Shown: positions 1 to 9,657, counted from the stretch's first letter. The stretch is DNA of 50,367 bases from Paraburkholderia tuberum STM678 (GCF_902833905.1 NZ_CADFGP010000050.1:1-50367); one strand, 5' to 3'. Program-made: numbers and translations. Notes: generated by a model not told the origin, from the sequence alone.

Positions 1-371
1 GGGATTGTTGACGAGCTCAACCACTCCCTTTCTCAATTGCGGAAGCCCGACCGCGAAGATCACCCCCTCTTCAGCAAACATGCTCCGGATCTGATTCGAT
101 TTCGCTGTCCGCTCCAGGATGAGCCGTTGGCGCATGCGATGAACCGACTGCAGCGACTGCTGTTCAGCGCTCTTGATCGCAGCTCACGGGCCCAGAAATG
201 GGAGCCGTGACAGGCCTCGATACCAACCAGACTGCATTCCAGTTTTGCGAAGAACTTCAACACCTCAGCTCGGCGAAGTTTCCGCTGCACAACGGTCTTG
301 CCATGACGATCGACGCCATCAACCTGAAACACGTTCTTTGCGATATCCAGACCAATGGTAAGTGCAGGCAT
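1..371 (-). pseudogene. IS110-family transposase, internally deleted and frameshifted, runs off the left edge
   Basis: The N-terminus (MPALTIGLDIAKNVFQVDGV) is the DEDD-type transposase start typical of IS110-family elements, and the text continues through KLECSLVGIEACHGSHFWAREL. At about position 180 the reading frame changes. In the next frame the expected downstream family sequence follows (IKSAEQQSLQSVHRMRQRLI, then TAKSNQIRSMFAEEGVIFAV). From family knowledge roughly 50 residues between these blocks are missing, including part of the catalytic acidic region, so the deletion is not a multiple of three. The gene continues past base 1, so the C-terminal domain cannot be judged. The start at 371 is chosen because MPAL is the usual family start. 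It is almost certainly inactive unless supplied in trans. Confidence 0.85.
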
Positions 372-433
372 TGACGTTCTCCCGGGAATTGGTGAGGTAA
401 ATGTCGCCCCGAAAAGGGCGGGAGTCCATGCCA

Positions 434-598
434 TCAGCCTTTTGTGCAGCCTGACCGGCCGACCGCCGTCGCGATCGGTCGGGTCCGCCGGGCTGTCGAC
501 TTCGCAGGACCTCCCGATCCGGTTTCGTGTTCACGGGCGAGCCGGATGTCAACATCCAGCTGGTCGAGTTCCTGCTGCAGTTCGCGAAGCGTCTTCAT
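434..598 (-). CDS. Short ORF with weak H-NS-like N-terminus (possible remnant)
   Basis: An ATG at 598 opens a 54-codon frame beginning MKTLRELQQELDQLDVDIRL, then AREHE. This charged coiled-coil opening resembles the oligomerisation segment of Burkholderia H-NS-like proteins. After about residue 26 the sequence stops resembling any H-NS protein, and no DNA-binding domain follows. The frame ends just upstream of the IS110 transposase start, so it may be a nucleoid-protein gene truncated by the insertion. It could equally be a chance frame. No convincing ribosome binding site is visible. Confidence 0.25.
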   Translation of the reverse strand: MKTLRELQQELDQLDVDIRLAREHETGSGGPAKSTARRTRPIATAVGRSGCTKG

Positions 599-660
599 CG
601 GGCCGCCCCGTCATGCAAACACGTTGGGCACAGACACTTCCGGACGTCGTGTCATTCCGG

Positions 661-1182
661 CTAGTCCTTCTGGCGATCACCGGATGCGACCAGTTCCTGA
701 TCTATCAGCGTGAGCTTCAGCGGGGCATCGGCAGACAGCTTCTTCTTTACGATCACGTATTTCCAGCCATCGCCATTGCCGGGATTGCGATAGAACGCGA
801 CGATCGCCACGTACTTCGTGTCTGCCTGCATGGGCTGAGACAGGCTGACCGACGCGCCAGGATTGACGACGGCTGCCATACTGGCCTGAAGGTCCTGCGC
901 GAGTACGGTCCTGTCGTTCTTCAGCAGATCGTCGTAGGACACGCCGTCAAACAGCTTTCGATCCTTGAGCTGATAGACGCGGACCGCGAGTGACGTCGAA
1001 CGGCCCGCGTCATCCGGATTCAGCTCGGCACGCGCGGTCAGGTCGACGTCAAGCACCTTGACCTGCCTGAAAAACACCGAGTGATACGCGCTGGAAGTCG
1101 TATCAGATACGGACTGCCAGGCGCCGCATGCGGAAAGCAGCAGACCTGACGCGAGGGCGGCCACGGTTAAACGTAAAGGCAT
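661..1182 (-). CDS. tssJ: T6SS outer-membrane lipoprotein TssJ
   Basis: This 173-residue protein starts with a lipoprotein signal: a short basic N-terminus, a hydrophobic stretch and a lipobox LSAC with the acylated Cys at position 19. The rest fits TssJ (VasD/SciN), a small beta-sandwich anchored in the outer membrane that binds the periplasmic end of TssM and completes the TssJLM envelope complex. Recognisable family text includes VRVYQLKDRKLFDGVSYDDLL and KYVAIVAFYRNP. The start at 1182 is chosen because GGAGA lies just upstream and translation begins directly at the signal peptide; the longer open frame upstream lies over tssG. It is the last gene of the leftward T6SS arm, 13 bases after tssG. 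Reading-frame length and lipobox are seen directly; the partner is family knowledge. Confidence 0.92.
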   Translation of the reverse strand: MPLRLTVAALASGLLLSACGAWQSVSDTTSSAYHSVFFRQVKVLDVDLTARAELNPDDAGRSTSLAVRVYQLKDRKLFDGVSYDDLLKNDRTVLAQDLQASMAAVVNPGASVSLSQPMQADTKYVAIVAFYRNPGNGDGWKYVIVKKKLSADAPLKLTLIDQELVASGDRQKD

Positions 1183-1195
1183 GGTTTCTCCAGAT

Positions 1196-2293
1196 TCAGG
1201 CTGCGCGCGGAACCAGATGCGGGTTCGGTCCGGGCGTGGGAAAGACTTCGTAGACGCCGAGCGCAATGGTGATGATGCGTTCCTCATCAGACGGCAACAC
1301 GACGGTCCATCCCAGCCGCGGTGCCGGGCCGGTCGCAGCCGTGCCGACCGACGGCGCGGGCGCGAGACGCGACGACACCTCCATGCGCAGGTGTACGTCG
1401 GCCTTCGTGCCCACATACAGGCGGATGAACGCCATCAGTTCGCGATGCAGCCATGCGCCGGGCAGCAGGTCGTGCGCCTGCTGCCCGCCCGAAGGGCGCA
1501 GCGTCACCCGCACGGCGCGGCTGCGATATTCGAGGCGGTTGCCGAGCACGTAGCCCCCGCCAAGTCCGCGGCGCTTGCTGTCTTCCTGAGCGCCGGCGAG
1601 CCTGCCTGACGACGTGAGGGGCTGCGGCTGTCCGGCACGCTTGACCGTCGGCCAGAACTCGTCGACACGCACCTCGACACCGGGCACCGCCAGCGCCACC
1701 ACACCAGCGAGTCCCTCGGGCGTGCGCGTGCGCTGGACCAGCAGACCCAGCAGCGCGAGCACGCGTGAATCCGGCAGACCCGACCGGGCCGGCTTCTCGC
1801 CCCACCCGAAGCCGGCGAGGCACAGGAGGTTGCGCGACTGCGCATCAGTGCCGCCCGCCTGGAAACTCTCCGGGTAGCGGTACTTCTTCCAGGCGCGGTA
1901 CAGCAGCGCCACGTAGCGGTGGTTGAACTGGTCGAGAAACGCTTCGACGGCTTCATGTCCTTCCTCGCGCAGGACGATCTCATCGATCATGTGCGATGGC
2001 ACCGCGGCGTCGACGCCATACAGGCCCAGGAAGGTCGTGCGCACGGTCGGCGGCGCATCGGGACGCTCGTCACTAAGTTCCACCGCGGCGATCTCACCGG
2101 CCGGGAACCCCAGCCGCGGCCTCGGCCGGAACCTCACCGGCTCGTGCTCCGGCGTGTCTCGCGTGCCGAAGCCGGGTTGCTCGGGTACACGCACTTCGAG
2201 CAGCCTGCATAGCTGCATGAAATTCATCTTCGGCGCGCGCGCAAGCAACGACGCCACGAGCGGTTCAAGATTCGGCAACTCGCGTGGTTTCAT
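1196..2293 (-). CDS. tssG: T6SS baseplate protein TssG
   Basis: The 365-residue product begins MKPRELPNLEPLVASLLARA and matches TssG (VasB/ImpH), with the conserved early segment NFMQLCRLLEV, then VRFRPRPRLGFPAGEI. TssG joins TssF, TssE and TssK to form the wedge of the baseplate on which the tail tube and sheath assemble. The start ATG overlaps the tssF stop in an ATGA, indicating translational coupling and fitting a TssF2G stoichiometric complex. Much longer upstream extension is open but overlaps tssF and carries no family sequence, so it is rejected. Length is normal for the family. Near the C-terminus, LGWTVVLPSDEERIITIALG is typical. Confidence 0.93.
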   Translation of the reverse strand: MKPRELPNLEPLVASLLARAPKMNFMQLCRLLEVRVPEQPGFGTRDTPEHEPVRFRPRPRLGFPAGEIAAVELSDERPDAPPTVRTTFLGLYGVDAAVPSHMIDEIVLREEGHEAVEAFLDQFNHRYVALLYRAWKKYRYPESFQAGGTDAQSRNLLCLAGFGWGEKPARSGLPDSRVLALLGLLVQRTRTPEGLAGVVALAVPGVEVRVDEFWPTVKRAGQPQPLTSSGRLAGAQEDSKRRGLGGGYVLGNRLEYRSRAVRVTLRPSGGQQAHDLLPGAWLHRELMAFIRLYVGTKADVHLRMEVSSRLAPAPSVGTAATGPAPRLGWTVVLPSDEERIITIALGVYEVFPTPGPNPHLVPRAA

Positions 2294-4104
2294 AGGGGAG
2301 CGCGCTGCGCCTTGCTGCGCGGCCAGTCGGTACGGGTTTGCGAAGGCAGGCTCACGATGGCGAGCTTCGTGAACAGGTTGATCTCCGCATACAGCCCGAA
2401 GAAACGGTGCAGCAGTTCGCCGAACAGCATCACGTCGCCCTCGCCCGCGAACGCGTGCGAATCGAGCGTGACTTCGATCAGTACGCCCCGCTCGACCGAG
2501 CCGCCCGACACCTCCTCGAGCAGTTCCTCCGACACATGCAGGATGCCGGCGAGGCGTCGGCGGTTCAGCTCGTCGTTGGTCCAGTCGTAGAGCGCCAGTG
2601 CGCCCCGCAGCACTTCCGCGTCCATCATCGACAGGAAGTTCGGCGCAAGATGCGACAGCACTCTCCACTGGAATCGATCGCCGGTCGGCGGATAGAGCGG
2701 CAACGTCGGCGCCACGAGGTTGCGTACACCCGCGACATTGGGCGTGCTTGCGGCCAGTTCGTCAATGCTGGCCTCGCGCAGACCCTTGCGCGGCAGCATG
2801 CCGTTCGTGCCGGTTACGCGCAGCGATACGCTCTCCTCGGGCAGATCCTCCATCGTCTCCCACGCGTGGCCGCCGAGGATCACCCACGTTTCGTGCAGAC
2901 CGGTCACGCCTGGCCGCACGCGGGTGTGGAAATACCGTTCGGGCGCTTCATGGCGCAGCATGCCGCCGCGATGCCGGAAGGTGGCGAACGGCACATACTC
3001 GTAACGCTCAGCCGTCACATGGTCGAACGAATCGATCGCGTCGACCGAATAGGTTTCGACATGTTCGCCCTGGTGCCCAGCCGGGACGACCCGGTACTCC
3101 GTTTCGTGGTGATCGATCACGATCGGCGCGGCATCAAGCTCGAACAGGTTAATGACCGGCGTGCAGAAGAGCCGCACGTTCTCCGCGCTGAAACGCTGGT
3201 CGGACGGATACGCCCGCTTGAGCACGATCTCCAGTTCGAAGCGCGTTGTGCTCACCGGCAGCTTCGTAACATCGAGTCCGCACAGGTCGACAAAGAGGAA
3301 TTTCTCGCGGAACGTGAAATATTCGAGGAGCAGCTGGTAGCCGGAAAACGACGCCTCGGCTTTTGGCCATAACCGCTCTTCGGTTGAGAAGCCCGCCGGT
3401 TCGATCGTGACGCCAGCCAGCGGCAGCACCTCGCCATCACGCACTTCGGGGATCCGCCATGCAACCGAATCAACCTGGCGGGTCAGCGCCAGATGCATCG
3501 CGAATGCGGTCGGCAGATCGGCGTTCAGATACAGGCGCACACGGGACAGGTCCGTCGCTTCGCGTCGCGCAGACTGGTCCAGATGGAATCCGAGGCGGAT
3601 CACCGAGCGGCCGTCATGTCGCACGGTAGGTCCCGCATGCGTGAGGCGCAGCGGCTGCAACGTCACCTCCTGCGTGGTCCGGTAGAGGCACTGCACAGTC
3701 CTGGGCGTGGTGCCCTCGGCGCCCGCTGCCGGCGGCACGGCGATGGATGCGGAACGCACCGGCACGCCGGCAGGCACGTTTTCCGTCTTCTGCAGTGTCT
3801 CGGCCAGCGGGATCAGCTCGACGACCGACAGCGACGGCATCATGCGCAGGTAGTGTGGCCACAGCAGGCTCACGAGACCTTCCGTCAGTTCGGGCAGTTC
3901 GTCGTCGAGCTTCTGCTGCAGGCGCCCCGTCAGGAACGCGAATCCTTCGTGCAGGCGCTCGACATAAGGATCGCGCTCGCCCACGCGATCGAGGTTGAGC
4001 ATGCGCGCCCGGTCGGGATGCGCTTTCGCGAACTCCTTGCCGGACTCGCGCAGATAGCGCATCTCGGCTTCGTAGTAGCGCAGGATCGGATCTTCGTTTT
4101 CCAT
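2290..4104 (-). CDS. tssF: T6SS baseplate protein TssF
   Basis: This 604-residue protein starts MENEDPILRYYEAEMRYLRE and continues with GKEFAKAHPDRARMLNL, the hallmark opening of TssF (VasA/ImpG). TssF dimers and TssG form the core baseplate wedge. The C-terminal half contains the familiar RFQWRVLSHLAPNFLSM segment. Length is normal. It lies 23 bases downstream of tssA and overlaps tssG by four bases, so it sits within the continuous leftward T6SS operon. No anomaly was seen. Confidence 0.95.
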   Translation of the reverse strand: MENEDPILRYYEAEMRYLRESGKEFAKAHPDRARMLNLDRVGERDPYVERLHEGFAFLTGRLQQKLDDELPELTEGLVSLLWPHYLRMMPSLSVVELIPLAETLQKTENVPAGVPVRSASIAVPPAAGAEGTTPRTVQCLYRTTQEVTLQPLRLTHAGPTVRHDGRSVIRLGFHLDQSARREATDLSRVRLYLNADLPTAFAMHLALTRQVDSVAWRIPEVRDGEVLPLAGVTIEPAGFSTEERLWPKAEASFSGYQLLLEYFTFREKFLFVDLCGLDVTKLPVSTTRFELEIVLKRAYPSDQRFSAENVRLFCTPVINLFELDAAPIVIDHHETEYRVVPAGHQGEHVETYSVDAIDSFDHVTAERYEYVPFATFRHRGGMLRHEAPERYFHTRVRPGVTGLHETWVILGGHAWETMEDLPEESVSLRVTGTNGMLPRKGLREASIDELAASTPNVAGVRNLVAPTLPLYPPTGDRFQWRVLSHLAPNFLSMMDAEVLRGALALYDWTNDELNRRRLAGILHVSEELLEEVSGGSVERGVLIEVTLDSHAFAGEGDVMLFGELLHRFFGLYAEINLFTKLAIVSLPSQTRTDWPRSKAQRAPL

Positions 4105-4127
4105 GGTGTTCTCTTATTTTCGTTCTC

Positions 4128-5708
4128 TTATGACAGCGTCAGCGCACGGGACGGGTCGAGCACAGTCAGCTCGTCGCGCAACTGACCGATGCGGTGCGCG
4201 AGCGCCGGCTTGTCCGCGTCCTTGCGGCTGCTTGCCGCTTTCAGCGCACGCATCAACTGGTGCTTGACCTCGAAGATGAGCGCCGGCTCCCAGCGCATCA
4301 GCGGCAACGAGCGGGCAGCAGCATCGAGTTCGGTCAGCAGCGCCATCGCCGTATCGGCGCGGCCCGCATGATCGGCGAGTCGCGCCATCACGAGCCGCTG
4401 CAGGTAGCGCTGGCGTTCGGTCCGGATGCCAGGCAGTGCGTCGAGCCATGCGAAGGCTGCCTCGATACCGTCGCCGGCCACCATGTCGCGCGCCTGCGCT
4501 TCAATCTCGGGCCAGTCGCCAGCAGCACCATCGTCGCTGTCAGCGGATACGGACAGTGGTGCAACGCTTTCGCCCGCCTCGAGATCACGCACGACCGCGT
4601 GGCGGGCGATCCATTCGAGCGTCGCGTCGTCGGCGAACGGCGTGCCGTCGTTGAACGCGAGCCGCTCGATACCGGGCAACCTTTCGAGGAACAGCGCGAA
4701 GTCGGCGCGCAGCAGTTCCCGCCACGTGCTGTAGGGCGCACCGACGTGGTCGAGCGCGACGTGCTGGAAGTACTGCAGGTCGAACCAGAGGTGGTTCACG
4801 CCCTCCATGTACGCCCCTTCGACGCGTTCCAGCAGTTCGTGCCACTGCTTCTGCAGCACGAGCCGTTTCATCTGCTGGCGAAGCTCGCCGCGCGGCGGCA
4901 CAAGGCGTGTACGTGCGCTCGCATCCGCTGGCGGCACCTCGTGGAGTGTGTCCCAGCGGATGCTGCGTACGAGCCGCACGGACGGCAGGTAGCCGTTTTC
5001 CTGATCACGCAGCCACGTTGCCATCGTGCGCGCCTGGTCAAGCAGATCGCGTGTGGAGCCGATCGCGCTGGATGTTGAAGGGGAACCTGCCACAGCGGAG
5101 GGCGCGGTCGAGTCGGGTTCCGCGCTGCGTGCCGGATCGTCGCTGCGCTCGAAACGGGACACGAGGGGGCGCAGGTTCGGACGGGCCGCTTCCGGCCACA
5201 CCCCGGTGCGCGTCACAAGCAGATCGAGCGCGGCGATCGCACGTTCGAGATCGGCTGGCGCGAACTCGCCGCGGCTGTCCAGCAGATCGATCATGCGGGT
5301 GGTGGCCAGCATATCGAGCGCGCCCTTCTTCGCCTCGGCGCGTGCGGGCAGCAGCGCCTCGCCGAACCGCTCCACCAGCGCGGCCGCAAGCTCCAGACCG
5401 TCCGCGAAGCCAGCCGTCCCATCCTCGCGCAGTCGCGCGAACGCGTAATACCCCACCACCCGCAGATCCTTGCCGGTTTCCTTCGTGAGCTGCTCGCAGG
5501 AGCGCACGATCAGGCCATCATCAATGCCGGAGAGCCTGTTCGCCTCGTCCTTCAGTTCGAAGAACGCATCCTCGTAGCCCGGATCGCGGCCCACACCGTG
5601 GTCGCCTGGTAACGGGTGCAGCCACGCGTCCCACGCATCGAGACGCGCGCGCACCAGTTGCTCCGCATCACGCGAAGGGAACAGGGTTTTGAGCAGACCG
5701 GAGAGCAT
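4128..5708 (-). CDS. tssA: T6SS protein TssA (ImpA-domain, long form)
   Basis: The 526-residue product has an N-terminal ImpA-type domain (PLPGDHGVGRDPGYEDAFFE, about residues 33-52, through ERFGEALLPARAEAKKG). A variable linker rich in Ser, Thr and Pro follows around residues 190-215, then a helical C-terminal domain of the long TssA class. TssA proteins organise baseplate docking and tube/sheath polymerisation, and the C-terminal domain differs by class. The start ATG immediately follows the tssM stop codon (TAA then ATG, no spacer), pointing to coupled translation. The Ser/Pro-rich linker between the domains is usual. Confidence 0.9.
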   Translation of the reverse strand: MLSGLLKTLFPSRDAEQLVRARLDAWDAWLHPLPGDHGVGRDPGYEDAFFELKDEANRLSGIDDGLIVRSCEQLTKETGKDLRVVGYYAFARLREDGTAGFADGLELAAALVERFGEALLPARAEAKKGALDMLATTRMIDLLDSRGEFAPADLERAIAALDLLVTRTGVWPEAARPNLRPLVSRFERSDDPARSAEPDSTAPSAVAGSPSTSSAIGSTRDLLDQARTMATWLRDQENGYLPSVRLVRSIRWDTLHEVPPADASARTRLVPPRGELRQQMKRLVLQKQWHELLERVEGAYMEGVNHLWFDLQYFQHVALDHVGAPYSTWRELLRADFALFLERLPGIERLAFNDGTPFADDATLEWIARHAVVRDLEAGESVAPLSVSADSDDGAAGDWPEIEAQARDMVAGDGIEAAFAWLDALPGIRTERQRYLQRLVMARLADHAGRADTAMALLTELDAAARSLPLMRWEPALIFEVKHQLMRALKAASSRKDADKPALAHRIGQLRDELTVLDPSRALTLS

Positions 5709-8700
5709 TTATTCGACCTCCGGCATCGCGCCATGCGGCAGCGGCATCGCAGCGTGTTTCGCTGCTGCAATCGCTGACGGCGGCAGTGGCGGCGGATTGA
5801 CGGCCGAGAGCTTCGGTCCGCCTTTCGCCGTGCTGGTCACGAAGATCCGCGGCGGCAGCGTGAAGTGGCGTAGTTCGAGCACGTCGAGCGGCCCCGCTCC
5901 AGCCTCGCTGCGAAGCTGTACACGCAGCGGAATGCCCTGGCTCTGGTCCGGCGTCCATGTCAACAGATAGCGCGCGCTGTCCTGCGGCGACACCTTCGCG
6001 TGCTCAAGCAGCCGGATCAGCCCGAACCGGCCCTGCGCGTCGAGCCCCGAGCGCACCCCGCCCTGCTCGGTCTGCCACTCGATATGCGAGAGATTCTCCA
6101 GCGAGTCGCCGGGCCAGACGAACGGCGTCCACTCTTCCTTCTGGTTGAAGTAGTGCAGCTCGCGGCCCGACAGCACGAACTTCATGTCGGTCACGCCTGG
6201 TGTCGGCACTGCGCGTAGCTCATAGCGCACATGCGCGTCGCCCGATGGAAACAGCACGGTCGCCACGCGGGTGAGCCTGTTCAGGTCCGTGAGGAAGCCC
6301 GGATCGAGCGTGAGCGCGCCGTGGTTTGCTCCTTGGGCCGCCACCCATCGGTCGCCCTGACGTTCGACGATACCGGCCAGTTGCGTCGTGACGAACCCGG
6401 TGATGACGCCGCTGTCCGGACGCATGAAGCGCGCCATCTCCGGCAGCGAGGCATCGTTGTCGGAGTCGGCGAACGGATAGCGGCCGCCGAATATCCGGTT
6501 CCAGTCCGCGACAATCGCCGTGCGCCAGATGTCGTTCAGGCTCGCTGCGGCCGGCTGCACCACGACCTGCCAGGTCTGGTCGAGCGGTGCCTGAAAGAGA
6601 TCGCCGAAGCCTGCCCATTGCTCGCCGAGGCTCGCAGCCAGACGGCCCGCGTAATCCCGGCTGTCGGCGATATCAGACGTCTTGCCCTGCAGCACGGATT
6701 GTGCGGCCGAGCGGGCCATCGCGTCCGCGTCGGCACTGTCGACCATCTGCTGCGCCTTCAGCCGCATCGCGCTCACCCGTTCGAGATAACGCGCGAGGCT
6801 CAGGTCGCCCGTGGCCGCCAGCTGCGTGGCGGCCTTCGCGTTTGCGGGCGCGCCCGAAGCCAGGGAAGCCAGGTCGCTACCCGTCAGGCGCAGGACCGGT
6901 CCGAAGGCCACGGCCAGCGGTGCCAGTTGCGGCTGGGTCTGCTTCGACGGATCTTTCTCGTCGGCGCCGACAAGCTGCTGGGCCTTGCTGATCAGGGTGT
7001 CGGACAGCGATTGCGTCGCGGTGCCCGCACCTGCCTGATAAACCACTGCGTTCATCAGGGCAACAAGCGGCGAGCGCTGCGGATCGCTAAGCAGCGTCAG
7101 CTGGTCAACCGTGCCTGACAACGTCGGGGCGGGTTGCCAGCGCAGGCTGTTGAGAAACAGCTCCCAGCCCCGCGCGTAGTCGTCAAAATAGCGCTGACGC
7201 AGTTCGGCTTTCAGCGAGCCGGTCGACGGCGCGCTCGCGTGGACGTCTGAGAGCACCCAGTCGCCGGTCACGTTGCGCTGCTCGCTCGCGTCGTCGATGG
7301 CTTTCGAGATCCGCTCGTCCCACGCAGTGCGCGTGAACACGCCCGGTACGGTCACCGCGGTATTGAAAAGCCCCTTGCTGCTCGTATCGCCGAGCAGCGT
7401 CGCGAGCGACACCGGCGGATATTTCGGCTTCGCGTCGTCGAGGATCTGCTGGTAGATCGCGTCAGTCGAGTTCTGGATGCCGCGCACGCCGATGATGGTC
7501 TGACGCGCCGTGGCCACCAGCGCGCCGTCCGGAACGATCGCGAGCGATGAGTCCCCGGCGGATCCATGGCGCCCCAGGTGACTCGCAAAGAACGCGATTG
7601 CATGCTGGCGCAGGTCTTCCCACGTGCCGGGTGTCAGCGGGGAACTGGCCGGGCGCGCTGGCACGGCCGTGGCGATCAGTTGCGGCGTCAGGAATGCGGC
7701 AACCGCGCGGTCCGGCCTCGCGAGCATCAGGTAGGTCTTGAGTGTGTCGTAGGCGGCCTGGACCTGCGCGTTGCCGCCGCTGGCGATTTCCGCATCCGAG
7801 AGCGAGGCGAGCTGGTGCAGGCGCTCCTCCAGTTTCAGACGGATCGGTGCGACGAGGATGCGGCTGACCGCGTTTTCGTAGCCGGGCCAGGCGGCGGTCA
7901 ACAGCGTATCGTCGTGGTTCAGACCGAAGCGTGTAGTCCACGGTGCGCCGTCGCGCTGACGGACTTCGAGGGTGTCGATCTGCTTGTCAAGGCTGTCGAG
8001 TGCGAGTGCCCCCTGCGTGCGGTCCTGCGTCGTCGACAGTTTCGCGAGCGTGTCAGTGGCCGCCTGGATCGTCGTGCGGTTCATCATGCCCGACAGCACC
8101 GTGCCGGCGACCCAGCATCCAATGAGCGCCGTCGTCATCCACGCGGCCGTGGTCGACAATGAGAAGCCAACACGGCGGCCGTGAATCTTGCGGCTGTGGT
8201 CGGCGACCGTTTGCCAGATCGTCCTTTGCTGCGGCGGTAGGGAGTCACCGTCTTCAGCGTCAGGAGCTGGAACGGGTGCGGTTGCCTCCCGCTCCTTGAA
8301 CAGCGGAGCAAACAGCAGCCCGTGGACCGCATTGCGCCAAAGGCGTGACGCCCTGGTCTGCATCACAAGGTCCGACAATGCTGCGCGAAGTTCCGAAATG
8401 TGTCGCGACAGCTCGGCCGGGTACCGGTCGTTCGGGTCCTGCGTGAGGCGCACGACTCCAGCGTCGGCAAGATTTTCAGAGAGTCCGCGCAGCGACGCTT
8501 CGACCTCGTCGGGACGCGTGCGCTCATTCGCCCAGGTGAAACCGATCGCCTCGTCTGGTCCGGACTGTTCGCCACCAAAGTCGGTGACGTTCAGCAGGTA
8601 CGCGGGCGCAGCCCAGCGCAGCGCGCGGGCGTGACGTGCGAGCCGCTGGGCAATGCCCTCCGCGTCGAACGGCGTATTCGCTGAACCGCGGTTTCGCGTC

Positions 8701-9245
8701 AGGGCTACGATTGCATCGACCGGGCGTCTCCGACGCAGACGACGGATCTGGTCAAGCCATTCGATATCGAGCTTGTCGGTGGTCTGCTTCGCATAGAGCA
8801 GCACGGTATCGCCAGTAATCGCGTACCCGGCGTCGGCAAGCCCCGGCGCAAGACGCTTGACGAGCGGCGCGTCGCCAGCGACGACAACCCAGCGGTCGCG
8901 GTAACGCCAGTTCCACCCGTGGCGGCCGCGAAGCAATTCGCGCAGTGACTCGGCGCGCGAGCGTTCGGCTTCAGTCCCAGCTTCAACTGACGCCGATTTT
9001 GAACCGAACTGCCTTGCGACCCAGTAACGAATCCGCCGGGCCGCAGTCGCGGGTCGTGACGAGGCGTCGTAGCTGAGCCAGACGAACAGCACGACGAAAA
9101 CGAGGCATAACACAACGATCCATTCGGCTCGCCTTTCGGCCGCGTGGATGCCGAACCAGTCGCTTCCCTTGAACCAGATCAGGAGTCCAGGCAAGACCAC
9201 CAGCAAGACAATGCTCAGGATGTCGATCCGAAATTTGCGAAGCAT
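5709..9245 (-). CDS. tssM: T6SS inner-membrane protein TssM (IcmF-like), Walker A lost
   Basis: At 1178 residues this has the size and topology of TssM. Two membrane segments lie near the N-terminus (about residues 10-25 and 41-58), followed by a cytoplasmic domain, a third membrane segment (about 360-385) and a long periplasmic part that contacts TssJ. The family C-terminal region is recognisable (FVLSGRELHYFNQKEEWTPF, then WPGD). Where many TssM proteins carry a nucleotide-binding P-loop, this one has WVVVAGDAPLVKRL (residues 119-132), lacking the GxxGxGKT signature. NTP binding is therefore unlikely here; some TssM proteins are known to lack it. It is preceded by 121 bases after the PAAR gene and followed directly by tssA. 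Confidence 0.93.
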   Translation of the reverse strand: MLRKFRIDILSIVLLVVLPGLLIWFKGSDWFGIHAAERRAEWIVVLCLVFVVLFVWLSYDASSRPATAARRIRYWVARQFGSKSASVEAGTEAERSRAESLRELLRGRHGWNWRYRDRWVVVAGDAPLVKRLAPGLADAGYAITGDTVLLYAKQTTDKLDIEWLDQIRRLRRRRPVDAIVALTRNRGSANTPFDAEGIAQRLARHARALRWAAPAYLLNVTDFGGEQSGPDEAIGFTWANERTRPDEVEASLRGLSENLADAGVVRLTQDPNDRYPAELSRHISELRAALSDLVMQTRASRLWRNAVHGLLFAPLFKEREATAPVPAPDAEDGDSLPPQQRTIWQTVADHSRKIHGRRVGFSLSTTAAWMTTALIGCWVAGTVLSGMMNRTTIQAATDTLAKLSTTQDRTQGALALDSLDKQIDTLEVRQRDGAPWTTRFGLNHDDTLLTAAWPGYENAVSRILVAPIRLKLEERLHQLASLSDAEIASGGNAQVQAAYDTLKTYLMLARPDRAVAAFLTPQLIATAVPARPASSPLTPGTWEDLRQHAIAFFASHLGRHGSAGDSSLAIVPDGALVATARQTIIGVRGIQNSTDAIYQQILDDAKPKYPPVSLATLLGDTSSKGLFNTAVTVPGVFTRTAWDERISKAIDDASEQRNVTGDWVLSDVHASAPSTGSLKAELRQRYFDDYARGWELFLNSLRWQPAPTLSGTVDQLTLLSDPQRSPLVALMNAVVYQAGAGTATQSLSDTLISKAQQLVGADEKDPSKQTQPQLAPLAVAFGPVLRLTGSDLASLASGAPANAKAATQLAATGDLSLARYLERVSAMRLKAQQMVDSADADAMARSAAQSVLQGKTSDIADSRDYAGRLAASLGEQWAGFGDLFQAPLDQTWQVVVQPAAASLNDIWRTAIVADWNRIFGGRYPFADSDNDASLPEMARFMRPDSGVITGFVTTQLAGIVERQGDRWVAAQGANHGALTLDPGFLTDLNRLTRVATVLFPSGDAHVRYELRAVPTPGVTDMKFVLSGRELHYFNQKEEWTPFVWPGDSLENLSHIEWQTEQGGVRSGLDAQGRFGLIRLLEHAKVSPQDSARYLLTWTPDQSQGIPLRVQLRSEAGAGPLDVLELRHFTLPPRIFVTSTAKGGPKLSAVNPPPLPPSAIAAAKHAAMPLPHGAMPEVE

Positions 9246-9366
9246 GAACGATTAATGAGATTGAGGTGGAGTCCGATCGGAATAGACGAATGTATCGTCG
9301 CGTACCTGGTGAGCCGCACAGACATGGGCCCAACAATGCAAAGCCATTCCGCCGCTTGCATTGCCC

Positions 9367-9657
9367 CTATGCGTCGACATAGGACGTGTATTGGGAGGGA
9401 ATCAGTCGTGGACTGGGCTCGCATTTGCAGACACACAGATCGTCACTCAGTGCTCCCTCCCTGCCATCCGGTCCCTTCATCGATCGGCGTGGACCGTCGC
9501 ACACGATATGACCAACTGATTGACACTTCGGGCACCAGACGTCGTCACCTTCGTAGGCTTGCTCCTGATCGCCAATCCTGTCGAGCGGATCCCCTCCGGT
9601 AACCGTGCCATCTTCTGTTGTTTTGTCACCCTTAAAAATGTCGTAGCGTCTTACCAT
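9367..9657 (-). CDS. PAAR-domain spike-tip protein
   Basis: This 96-residue protein begins MVRRYDIFKGDKTTEDGTVT, a compact PAAR fold of the kind that caps a VgrG trimer and sharpens the T6SS spike. Cys pairs (WCPKC, VCKC) and a His in SVGHIVCDG are plausible metal ligands, as in PAAR tips. The start at 9657 is preferred because AAAAAGGGAAAT gives a ribosome site about ten bases upstream; the alternative ATG at 9687 has none. There is no C-terminal toxin domain, so it is a bare tip. It lies between the effector block and tssM in the leftward arm and is the only PAAR gene visible here. Confidence 0.85.
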   Translation of the reverse strand: MVRRYDIFKGDKTTEDGTVTGGDPLDRIGDQEQAYEGDDVWCPKCQSVGHIVCDGPRRSMKGPDGREGALSDDLCVCKCEPSPRLIPSQYTSYVDA

